Source of the DNA: an uncultured Candidatus Competibacteraceae bacterium | GTDB lineage: Bacteria > Pseudomonadota > Gammaproteobacteria > Competibacterales > Competibacteraceae | DNA: 5,815 bases | Direction: 5' to 3' | Assembly: GCA_937960715.1 (NCBI GenBank) | Contig: CALGOO010000092.1 | Coordinates: 1-5,815 of the forward strand | Shown: positions 1-4,360 of the stretch, piece after piece | How the letters are laid out: each line of letters opens with the position of its first letter | Position numbering within the stretch: position 1 is the stretch's first letter | Made by a program: the position numbers and the translations under genes | The notes under the pieces: generated by a model | Database searches by the model: none | What the model saw: the letters and a program-made list of their open reading frames with translations, nothing else | What the model was told of the DNA's origin: nothing

Positions 1-210
1 ACAAAAATCACCGCACCGTCTCGATCTCATTAACTGAATTTCTACGACTGTAGTACTAGATCATTAGATAACAGCCGAGCGTTCGGACTCACCTTCGCTG
101 ATTGCGAACCCATGCCTGTGGAATAACAGATCGATCATTGCAGTCGGGGTGTATACCTGAACCCGAGGTCAGCCGTAGGCCAAAAACGGGTCGGGTTCCA
201 ATGAATGCTC
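1..210. other. Non-coding leader with no recognisable gene
   Basis: No open frame here has a plausible product on either strand, and the stretch is visibly more AT-rich than the gene that follows. Small symmetric elements are present: the 8-bp palindrome TAGTACTA (51-58), a short hairpin CCGA-GCGT-TCGG (75-86), and a perfect 8-bp inverted repeat GAACCCGA / TCGGGTTC (159-166 and 191-198). No T-tract follows any of them, so none looks like an intrinsic terminator. Confidence 0.5.
159..198. repeat. 8-bp inverted repeat with 24-nt loop
   Basis: GAACCCGA (159-166) is exactly complementary to TCGGGTTC (191-198). The pair ends 12 nt before the candidate -35 of the TetR gene. It could be a distal operator, or a remnant of something upstream. 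No U-run follows, so a terminator is unlikely. Arms of this length can occur by chance in a window of this size. Confidence 0.35.
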
Positions 211-243
211 TTGACAGGGTCGATTTCTGCCCCATGCTAAATT
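211..243 (+). promoter_or_regulatory. Candidate sigma-70 promoter of the TetR gene
   Basis: A consensus -35 hexamer TTGACA lies at 211-216. The best -10-like sequence, TAAATT at 238-243, is preceded by TG at 235-236 in extended -10 style, but the spacer would be 21 nt, longer than usual. A TGCTAA at 235-240 with an 18-nt spacer is the alternative and matches the consensus poorly. The -35 is convincing and the -10 is not. Confidence 0.4.
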
Positions 244-258
244 AGTAATTAGTTACTA
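243..258. promoter_or_regulatory. Palindromic candidate TetR operator
   Basis: TAGTAATTAGTTACTA has perfect 6-bp arms (TAGTAA / TTACTA) around a TTAG centre. It lies just downstream of the candidate -10 and 19 nt before the start codon of the TetR gene. TetR-family repressors commonly bind such dyads in their own promoter, so autorepression by steric block is the natural inference. Binding itself cannot be seen in the sequence. Confidence 0.55.
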
Positions 259-267
259 TCTTTATGT

Positions 268-271
268 GGAG
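268..271 (+). promoter_or_regulatory. Shine-Dalgarno GGAG that fixes the TetR start
   Basis: GGAG at 268-271 is followed by a 6-nt spacer and ATG at 278. A GTG at 266 is in the same frame and would give a longer product, but it overlaps this GGAG and has no ribosome binding site of its own. ATG 278 is the better start. Confidence 0.7.
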
Positions 272-277
272 TACGCT

Positions 278-889
278 ATGATCCTCCCCAAATCCCGTCT
301 TTCCACCGGAGAACGACAGATCGAGATCATCCACGCAGTGCTGACGCTGGCCGCCGAGAACAGCCCCGACGCCATCACCACCCAGGCCATCGCCCAACAC
401 ATGGGTCTGACCCAGGGGGCGGTGTTCCGCCACTTCCCGACTCGCGAGGCCATCTGGCTGGCGGTCGTGGATTGGGTCGAGCAAAATCTGGGCAACGTGA
501 TCGCCGCCGCCGTGGCCGAAGCCCGCGATCCGGTGGATGGCTTGCGTCGGCTGTTCGAGGCCCATATCGCCTTCATCGCCGCCCATCCTTCCGCGCCTCG
601 GCTGATTTTCAACGAGTTGCAAAAACCCGCTGACCATCCGGTCAAACAGCGGGTCTGCGACCTGCTCGACCGCTACCGGCGGCGGGTCACCGAACTGCTG
701 GCGCACGCCAAGGCCGAGGCTTTGGTCGAACCGGAACTCGATGAAGCCGCCGCCGCGACCCTGTTCGTCGGGACCGTCCAAGGGCTGGTGGTGCAAACCC
801 TGCTGGCCGGCGATCCCCAAACCTTGCAATCCGCCGCCCGCCGTCTGTGGCCGCTGTATTTGCGCGCCATCGGAGTCCGCCAGCCATGA
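278..889 (+). CDS. TetR/AcrR-family transcriptional repressor
   Basis: Predicted cytoplasmic DNA-binding repressor of 203 residues, a normal length for the family. The N-terminal helix-turn-helix is clear at about residues 32-60, containing ITTQAIAQHMGLTQGAVFRHF followed by TREAIW, the usual TetR recognition-helix and helix-4 pattern. The remaining roughly 140 residues are the helical ligand-binding and dimerisation domain, with no family-wide motif to name the ligand. The start is ATG 278, preceded by GGAG. The stop TGA overlaps the start of the adaptor gene in an ATGA, so the two were translationally coupled in one operon. Families of this type control adjacent MFP/ABC exporters. Here the exporter is destroyed, so the repressor is probably an orphan controlling only itself or distant genes. 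The gene shows no internal damage. Confidence 0.9.
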   Translation: MILPKSRLSTGERQIEIIHAVLTLAAENSPDAITTQAIAQHMGLTQGAVFRHFPTREAIWLAVVDWVEQNLGNVIAAAVAEARDPVDGLRRLFEAHIAFIAAHPSAPRLIFNELQKPADHPVKQRVCDLLDRYRRRVTELLAHAKAEALVEPELDEAAAATLFVGTVQGLVVQTLLAGDPQTLQSAARRLWPLYLRAIGVRQP

Positions 890-1203
890 AAAGCCCCCTC
901 CGCGTCAGATTCTGTTGCTTGTCCTGGCCGTCGGTCTCTTGGGTGGGTTCGGCTACGTCGTCGCCCGCACCGGGCCGCTGGCGGCGGTTCGCGTCACCGT
1001 GGCCAGCCCGGAACGCCGCGACCTGCAACCGGCGCTGTTTGGCATCGGCACGGTAGAAGCCCGCCGCGCCTACGCCATCGGCCCGACCAGCGCCGGGCGG
1101 GTCCAGCGGGTGCGGGTGGATATCGGCGATGTCATCACCGCCGGTCAACTCGTGGCGGAAATGGATCCGGTGGATCTGGACGACCGCATTGCCGCCGCCC
1201 AGA
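886..1203 (+). pseudogene. HlyD/DevB-type periplasmic adaptor, 5' remnant
   Basis: Remnant of a membrane fusion (periplasmic adaptor) protein, the part of an exporter that links the inner-membrane transporter to the outer membrane. ATG 886 overlaps the TetR stop, and GGAG at 872-875 could serve it. From this ATG the frame is wrong after a few codons. Adding one C to the run of five at 894-898 gives MKSPPPRQILLLVLAVGLLGG, a classic membrane anchor. In the corrected frame a biotinyl-lipoyl-like region follows, with GTVEARRAYAIGPTSAGRV and then DIGDVITAGQLVAEMDPVDLDD. Homology stops at about 1200, after DDRIAAAQ, where the helical hairpin should begin. The next bases belong to an ABC ATPase in another frame. 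Only about 105 codons of an expected 300-400 remain. The single-base loss could be a sequencing error, but the truncation is independent of it. Confidence 0.8.
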
Positions 1204-1546
1204 AGCACGCCAGCGGGCGCGGGAGTTGCTGGCGGCGCTGGACGTGCATCATCGCGCCCAGGTGGCTATCGCTCAGCTTTCCGGCGGCGAACAGCAGCGG
1301 GTCGCCATCGCCCGGGCGCTGGCCAACCAACCGCCGATCATTCTGGCCGACGAGCCGACCGCGCCGCTGGACAGCGAGCGAGCGCTGGCCGTGGTGCGGA
1401 TTCTCAACCGCATGGCGCGGCAGTATCGAGCCGCGATCATCGTGATCACCCACGACGAGAAGATTATCCCGACTTTCAGGCGGCTCTATCACATCCGCGA
1501 TGGGCGCACCTATGAGGAAGCCGGCGCGGGGCGGGAGTTTGGTTGA
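1204..1546 (+). pseudogene. ABC exporter ATPase (DevA/LolD/MacB type), 3' remnant
   Basis: C-terminal half of an ABC ATPase of the class that energises MFP-linked exporters. Homology starts at about 1204 with RARELLAALDV. It then shows the signature LSGGEQQRVAIARAL, the Walker B ILADEPT, a D-loop PLDSE (the usual residue before LD is Ala, here Pro) and the H-loop ITHDEK. The tail KIIPTFRRLYHIRDGRTYEEAG resembles DevA-type subunits as I remember them. The stop is TGA 1544-1546. Walker A and the whole nucleotide-binding front half are missing, so the product cannot hydrolyse ATP even if a TTG at 1226 were used. It is out of frame with the preceding adaptor remnant. In a DevB-DevC-DevA order, the deletion between the two would also have removed the permease. 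Confidence 0.85.
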
Positions 1547-1637
1547 TCCAGAGAGGTCACCCGCCGCAGGATCAGATTCTCCTTCACCGGATCGACCCGC
1601 TCGCCCCGCTCGACCGTATTCGATCGGCGTCGTTCAT
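1510..1637 (-). pseudogene. Unidentified gene remnant downstream of the cysteine desulfurase
   Basis: An ATG at 1637 overlaps the desulfurase stop (ATGA), as a next operon gene would, and begins MNDADR. A different frame then carries a protein-like segment, VERGERVDPVKENLILRRV (about 1614-1558), and ends at TAG 1510-1512, overlapping the ABC ATPase remnant by 37 nt antisense. The change of frame after about six codons fits the same first-codons-plus-last-codons collapse seen in the neighbouring genes. I do not recognise the family. It may be chance reading of non-coding DNA. Confidence 0.25.
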
Positions 1638-1854
1638 CGCGTCAATTCCTGCCAGGCCGCGATCAAGCCGGCGGCGGCGCGGTCGATGTCCTCCTCCGCC
1701 GGGCGTCGTTCACCGCAGTCTTGGCGCACTGGCCTCGGCCGTGGGACGAGGCGGGATTGCCGAACTGCGCGCGCAGGAACGGCAACATCGCCTCAGCTAC
1801 TTCCGGGGCGACCGGCGTGGTGGCGTTGTAATCCAGATAGACCGGATCGCTCAC
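1634..1854 (-). pseudogene. Cysteine desulfurase (NifS/IscS-like) with large internal deletion
   Basis: Cysteine desulfurases are PLP enzymes that take sulfur from cysteine for Fe-S clusters and thiocofactors. A GTG start at 1854 overlaps the stop of the preceding PLP-enzyme remnant (GTGA). The first residues are diagnostic: VYLDYNATTPVAPEVAEAML, then FGNPASSHGRG. After about 50 codons (near 1691-1705) the frame changes to one reading EEDIDRAAAGLIAAWQELTR and TGA at 1634-1636, which looks like the normal C-terminus of the same family. About 300 central codons are therefore absent, including the PLP-binding lysine and the catalytic cysteine loop. In the start frame, translation runs on to a TGA at 1663. 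No activity is possible. Confidence 0.85.
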
Positions 1855-2405
1855 GCCAGCGCCTGCTCCAGATCGGCGATCAGATCGGCGGGATCTTCGA
1901 GACCGATGGACAGGCGCAGCATCGAGTCGGCAATGCCCCGGCGCGTGCGCTCCTCCGGGGTGAGGCCATGATGGGTGGTGGTGCAGGGTTAGGTGACCAG
2001 GCTTTCCGCCCCGCCCAGGCTCGGCGCCAGGGCGAACAACCGGAGCCGGTCGGCCACCCGGGTAGCGTCCGCGCCCGTGCCGGCCACGTCGATGCTCAAC
2101 ATCCCGCCGAAACCGTGCATCTGCGCTTTCGCCAAGGCGTGGCCGGGAAAGTCGGGCAAATCCGGATAGTACACGCGGGCGATGCGAGGGTGACGGGCCA
2201 TCGCTTCGGCGACGGCTTGCGCCGTGGCGTTCTGTTGCCGGACCCGGATCACCAGGGTGCGCAAGCTGCGCGAAAGCAGCGCGGCGGTTTCGGCGGCGAT
2301 GGTCGAGCCGAGGTTCTTGCGCCAGTTCCATACCGGCAATAGCAGTTCCTTGGACCCCATCAACGCGCCGGCGGTGAGATCGCTGTGACCGCCCAGATAC
2401 TTGGT
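1851..2405 (-). pseudogene. Cystathionine gamma-synthase/lyase-type PLP enzyme, C-terminal half with a nonsense codon
   Basis: Remnant of the Cys/Met-metabolism PLP-enzyme family (trans-sulfuration). It opens with TKYLGGHSDLTAGALMG, where the Lys is the expected PLP Schiff-base residue. It continues through NWRKNLGSTIAAETAALLSRSLRTL in typical fashion, then PSLGGAESLVT. A TAA at 1989-1991 interrupts the frame where relatives usually have Gln (CAA to TAA, one transition). The same frame continues for 45 codons, with CTTTHHGLTPEE and LRLSIGLEDPADLIADLEQAL, to a TGA at 1851-1853. The N-terminal half (about 200 residues) is gone: at about 2405 the sequence switches to an IS110 transposase. Two independent lesions make this a secure pseudogene. 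It overlapped the desulfurase start, so the two once formed a sulfur-metabolism pair. Confidence 0.9.
1989..1991 (-). other. In-frame ochre codon inside the PLP-enzyme remnant
   Basis: TAA sits between ESLVT and PCTTTHHG, and the reading frame is the same on both sides. This is a point nonsense change, not an indel. Confidence 0.85.
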
Positions 2406-2553
2406 CAAAGGTGCGCACCGGCTCGGAATCGCGCTGCGGGGGTACCGCTACCACATGCCACTGTGATCCCACATCAATGCCCGCCGCATCGGCATTGATT
2501 GGCGATAAACGCTCGGAGCTGTACCGCGCAGGGGTTGATTTGGGCTTGTGCAT
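2406..2553 (-). pseudogene. IS110-family transposase, N-terminal remnant
   Basis: ATG 2553 is preceded at a good distance by GAGG (within GTGAGGACGAGACC), so this is the true start. The product begins MHKPKSTPARY and carries INADAAGIDVGSQWHVVAVP, the RuvC-like first strand of the IS110/IS1111 DEDD recombinases. D27 in GIDVGS is the first catalytic aspartate. It then reads SEPVRTF and stops being transposase-like at about codon 49, where the PLP-enzyme remnant begins in another frame. The other 300 or more residues and the 3' end of the element are missing. Only the 5' flank of the element remains. The joint lies inside the coding region, so it is a deletion end point and not a normal insertion junction. 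Confidence 0.8.
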
Positions 2554-2651
2554 GGTCTCGTCCTCACCGTGAAGTGGCCGGAAACGGGGACGGCGAACTT
2601 CATCACTTTCCTAATCGGGATCGCCTGATGGCGTCACCACACGCAAATCCG
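2554..2651. other. Remaining 5' non-coding end of the IS110-type element, probably
   Basis: This stretch holds no gene. It is directly upstream of the IS110 transposase start and ends at the CTAC that flanks the IS3-type derivative, so it may be the left end of the IS110 element. If the IS3 derivative inserted here, that end could continue beyond 3126. IS110-group elements encode a structured bridge RNA in a non-coding end. I can see only one weak hairpin here, CGCC-TGAT-GGCG (2622-2633), and cannot claim such an RNA. Confidence 0.3.
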
Positions 2652-3062
2652 CTACGGTCCCTGGGCTATGTTTTTTGACGGGGTCAAAACCACCAAAAAG
2701 TCAACGGCCACTGTTCCCAGCTTCTGGTAGTGTAGCGGCATCAAGTTTCTAGCCCTACAAAAAGAGGGCGCGAAAACGCCTCGTGAAAGGTTTTTTAAAA
2801 TTTCCATCTCCAGCGCCTTTTCGCCCAGCAACTGCTTGAGTGGGTTATTCTCCGCTTCCAGCCGCTGATCCGCCGTCTGCGCCTTCGCCCCATTTAATCC
2901 TTGACGGCCCCCAGCCAGAAATTGCTCCTTCCAGCGGTCAATTGGGTTCTCGTTGACGCCTCGTTGGTGGGCCACTTCCGCCACGCTCTGATGCTCGCTC
3001 AATACCGCCAGCACAAGGGCTAACTTTTCCTCTACGCTCCAACTCCGGCATTGTTTGCCCAT
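2652..3062 (-). pseudogene. IS3-family OrfA-like protein with foreign C-terminus
   Basis: OrfA of IS3-family elements is the small helix-turn-helix protein that binds the terminal repeats. ATG 3062 follows GGAGGA; a GTG at 3074 in the same frame is disfavoured because it precedes that ribosome binding site. The N-terminus SWSVEEKLALVLAVL followed by VAEVAHQRGVNENPIDRWKE is the HTH_Tnp_1 domain. A leucine-rich coiled segment, LEAENNPLKQLLGEKALEMEILK, follows. Where relatives usually read LIYRW and AENKRL, this copy has PIDRW and AENNPL, suggesting decay. OrfA homology ends at about residue 90. The last 45 or so residues, to the TAG at 2652, do not resemble orfA and arise from the deletion joint and the far end of the element. 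Confidence 0.75.
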
Positions 3063-3122
3063 CGTGTCCTCCACTCAAAAGTCCCTGCAGTTTGACTTCT
3101 TATGGAAAAATTTCCCAGGGCA
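2656..3122 (-). mobile_element. IS3-family internal-deletion derivative with both terminal repeats
   Basis: The two ends are inverted copies. Reading inward, both have CCCTGGG, 17 nt, then GTCAAA at identical spacing (2659-2688 on the plus strand and 3120-3091 on the minus strand), with about 21 of 30 positions alike. Between them lies an IS3-type orfA but no orfB, so the element is about 0.47 kb where autonomous relatives are about 1.2-1.5 kb. CTAC occurs at 2652-2655 and again at 3123-3126 as a possible 4-bp target duplication. The extreme ends differ by one base in length (GGT against TG before CCCTGGG), so the exact termini are uncertain by 1-2 nt. Without a DDE transposase it could move only if helped in trans. 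Confidence 0.75.
2790..2796 (-). promoter_or_regulatory. In-phase slippery heptamer A AAA AAC
   Basis: On the coding strand A_AAA_AAC is in phase with orfA (TTA AAA AAC, codons 89-91). IS3-family elements use A-rich -1 slippage near the end of orfA to make the OrfAB transposase. Here the -1 frame hits TAG after about 12 codons because orfB is missing. The site is probably a relic of that control. Confidence 0.5.
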
Positions 3123-3126
3123 CTAC

Positions 3127-3243
3127 CGATGGTCTTGCTCAGTCGCCCAAACTACCGCTTCTCCGCCAAACCGGCAAGTTGACAATGCCCTTGAATTTCT
3201 TCGGGGATAGCCGATCAAAAGCCCTGATAATTATCGCGCTGTG
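3127..3243. other. Short spacer, no gene seen
   Basis: No supported coding or RNA feature. A perfect 10-bp AT-rich palindrome GATAATTATC lies at 3226-3235, just downstream of the antitoxin stop. It has no GC stem and no U-run, so it is not a convincing terminator. Confidence 0.4.
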
Positions 3244-3552
3244 TCATGACATTTCCGGGTGAGCCCGCGTCAACACCCGGCGCACGGCTTCCGGTTCCTT
3301 GTCGATCACCAACAGGAAATTCCGCGACGGGCCGGACGGCACCCGGCGGCCCTGCTCCCAATCCTGCACCGTGCGCAAGTTCACGCCGAAATACTCCGCA
3401 AAAGCTTTCTGGCTCATATCCAGCTGTTTGCGGATGCGGCGTACATCGATTTCCTCGGGGATATGCACCACGCAGCCGTGGTCTTTCGCGCCTTCGGCAA
3501 AGGCGAGCGCCTGCTTCGCGCTATTCAAAATACGATCGCCGGCTTTCGTCAT
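3244..3552 (-). CDS. XRE-family antitoxin (HigA/NadS-like)
   Basis: A 102-residue DNA-binding antitoxin expected to bind and neutralise the toxin encoded just upstream and to repress the operon. Residues 36-70 form a Cro/CI-type helix-turn-helix: DVRRIRKQLDMSQKAFAEYF, then GVNLRTVQDWEQGRRVPSG. This is the SQ-FA-GV-TVQ-WEQG pattern of NadS/HigA antitoxins. The N-terminal 30 or so residues are helical with no known motif. The start ATG 3552 lies 2 nt after the toxin stop, with a purine-rich AGAAAGAG upstream, so it is translationally coupled to the toxin. It is intact and of normal length. Toxin-first order is characteristic of HigBA-like systems. GC content is lower than in the flanking chromosomal genes, consistent with horizontal arrival. 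Confidence 0.9.
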   Translation of the reverse strand: MTKAGDRILNSAKQALAFAEGAKDHGCVVHIPEEIDVRRIRKQLDMSQKAFAEYFGVNLRTVQDWEQGRRVPSGPSRNFLLVIDKEPEAVRRVLTRAHPEMS

Positions 3553-3554
3553 GG

Positions 3555-3899
3555 CTAACTCTTTCTGTTGCTATAGGCGTCCGCAACGCTCCCTAAAATC
3601 TTTTTGAGCGTGTTGCGTTCCGCCTTAGTTAAATTCACCTTATCGCCCTTGGCAAACACATTGAGCAGGAAAACGGGGATAGCATCACCGGAATAAAACG
3701 TGATGACCCGAACCCCGCCGCTCTTGCCCTTGCCTTTGGCCCCAAACCGCACTTTCCGCGCGCCGCCTGTACCTGAAATCTCATCACCTGCCAGCGGGTT
3801 ATCAGCGATGAAGTCAACGATTTCTCGCCGCTCCTCCTCGGATAACCCGGCGTCCTTGGCGTCCTTCAAAAAATCGGCAGTTTCAATAACAGTTTGCAT
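3555..3899 (-). CDS. RelE/ParE-superfamily toxin (HigB/NadT-like)
   Basis: Predicted 114-residue toxin. Members of this group are mostly ribosome-dependent mRNA endonucleases. The sequence shows the family layout: an N-terminal helical part, MQTVIETADFLKDAKDAGL, then EEERREIVDFIADNPLAGDE. The basic core follows, GTGGARKVRFGAKGKGKSGG and VRVITFYSGDAIPVFLLNVF, then the KVNLTKAERNTLKKIL tail. The Arg/Lys of ARKVRF and the GKGKSGG-RVI stretch are the usual functional surface. ATG 3899 is chosen because relatives begin MQTVIET and because the promoter and operator lie directly upstream. An in-frame extension to 4184 would run through that promoter and has an unrelated, low-complexity sequence. GGAG abuts the ATG with no spacer, so it is poorly placed as a ribosome binding site. 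No lesion is visible. Confidence 0.9.
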   Translation of the reverse strand: MQTVIETADFLKDAKDAGLSEEERREIVDFIADNPLAGDEISGTGGARKVRFGAKGKGKSGGVRVITFYSGDAIPVFLLNVFAKGDKVNLTKAERNTLKKILGSVADAYSNRKS

Positions 3900-3905
3900 C
3901 TCCAA

Positions 3906-3934
3906 AATATACGGCAATGCCGTATTGTTCTCAA
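3906..3934 (-). promoter_or_regulatory. Promoter of the toxin-antitoxin operon
   Basis: Reading the minus strand, TTGAGA (3934-3929) and TATATT (3911-3906) are separated by exactly 17 nt, a strong sigma-70 arrangement. The last base of the -10 is 6 nt from the A of the toxin ATG. Initiation 6-8 nt downstream of the -10 would therefore give a leaderless or nearly leaderless message. Confidence 0.7.
3909..3925. promoter_or_regulatory. Operator palindrome of the toxin-antitoxin operon
   Basis: ATACGGCAATGCCGTAT has perfect 8-bp arms around one central base. It fills most of the -35/-10 spacer and overlaps the first three bases of the -10. An XRE antitoxin dimer bound here would exclude RNA polymerase, the usual autorepression of type II TA operons. 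Position and symmetry are directly visible; the binding is inferred. Confidence 0.8.
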
Positions 3935-3975
3935 CGAAAAATACGTGTTTCGGCTTGTGGCGTGGCTCAAAACCG

Positions 3976-4001
3976 TTCAAGACTCGAACCGTAATCTTGA
4001 A
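3976..4001. repeat. 7-bp inverted repeat between the TA promoter and the recombinase remnant
   Basis: TTCAAGA (3976-3982) and TCTTGAA (3995-4001) are exact inverted copies with a 12-nt spacer. They start 42 bp upstream of the TA -35 and end at the decayed 5' edge of the serine-recombinase fragment. This could be a second operator, a recombinase site remnant or chance. Confidence 0.4.
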
Positions 4002-4004
4002 TGA

Positions 4005-4360
4005 TCCGGGACCGGCCCGATGGGCGCGCCGTCCTCCAACAGCCCGGTCACGTTCGCCGAGTTCGAGGCGGAACCGGTCGGGCTGCGGGCACGCGAGGGC
4101 ATGGCGGTCGTCCGCGCTGGGGGGAAGCCGCGTGGGAACCCGCCGAAGCTCCCGGACCGGCAGCAGGGGCCAGGCCGGATGCACGGGGGCGGCGTCTTTT
4201 TGATCGGCGACCTGGCTGCGCGGTTTGTGGCCTCCTGGCCCCGGCCGACGGTCTGGTCTGCCGGACCCTCCACCGCCACATCATGATCGAATGTCTCCAG
4301 GCCGTAGGAAGGACGAAAGTGGCGTTCAGCCGCCGCGAAGCGGCTCGACCAAAGCCTTGA
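4005..4360 (+). pseudogene. Serine recombinase (resolvase/invertase family), C-terminal remnant, frameshifted
   Basis: Remnant of a Tn3-resolvase/Hin-type serine recombinase. The segment TFAEFEAEPVGLRAREGMAV is the end of the catalytic domain and the long E-helix. It is followed by ARAKGK-like RAGGKPRGNPPKL and a worn helix-turn-helix: RMHGGGVFLIGDLAARF, then RPTV in one frame and VCRTLHRH in another. The shift comes from a tandem GGTCT GGTCT at 4250-4259. Removing one copy restores TVCRTLHRH, close to the usual TVYRTL. An in-frame TGA at 4002-4004 closes the upstream side, and the catalytic Ser domain is missing. The last codons overlap the 3' end of the YdjM-like gene on the other strand, so the terminus is not original. 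Several core positions (for example in MGAPSSNSPV) look mutated. Confidence 0.7.
4250..4259 (+). repeat. Tandem 5-bp duplication causing a frameshift
   Basis: GGTCT occurs twice in direct succession. One copy fewer puts the two halves of the recombinase helix-turn-helix in a single frame, so this looks like a slippage insertion. Confidence 0.65.

Noticed and set aside
242..1208. Long open frames on the minus strand opposite the TetR and adaptor genes
   Set aside because: They are antisense shadows of GC-rich coding DNA, rich in Arg/Gly/His with no domain pattern. The plus strand has clear families in the same place.
1226..1546. A functional short ABC ATPase starting at TTG 1226
   Set aside because: There is no Walker A or Q-loop, so it cannot be an ATPase. 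The homology also begins upstream of the TTG without a start codon.
1500..2342. A 280-residue plus-strand open frame
   Set aside because: Its sequence is low-complexity Arg/Pro/Gly-rich and it lies opposite recognisable minus-strand PLP-enzyme and desulfurase segments.
1663..2553. A single 296-residue minus-strand protein joining IS110, a middle part and a desulfurase N-terminus
   Set aside because: Only the two ends are protein-like in that frame. The middle is the out-of-frame reading of the cystathionine-synthase remnant, so this is a chance fusion.
3226..3235. GATAATTATC palindrome as a terminator of the TA operon
   Set aside because: It is AT-only in the core, has no loop and no U-run, and 10-bp AT palindromes occur by chance.
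3555..4184. A 209-residue toxin starting far upstream
   Set aside because: The extra N-terminal part runs through the operon promoter and operator and is antisense to the recombinase remnant. The family starts at MQTVIET.
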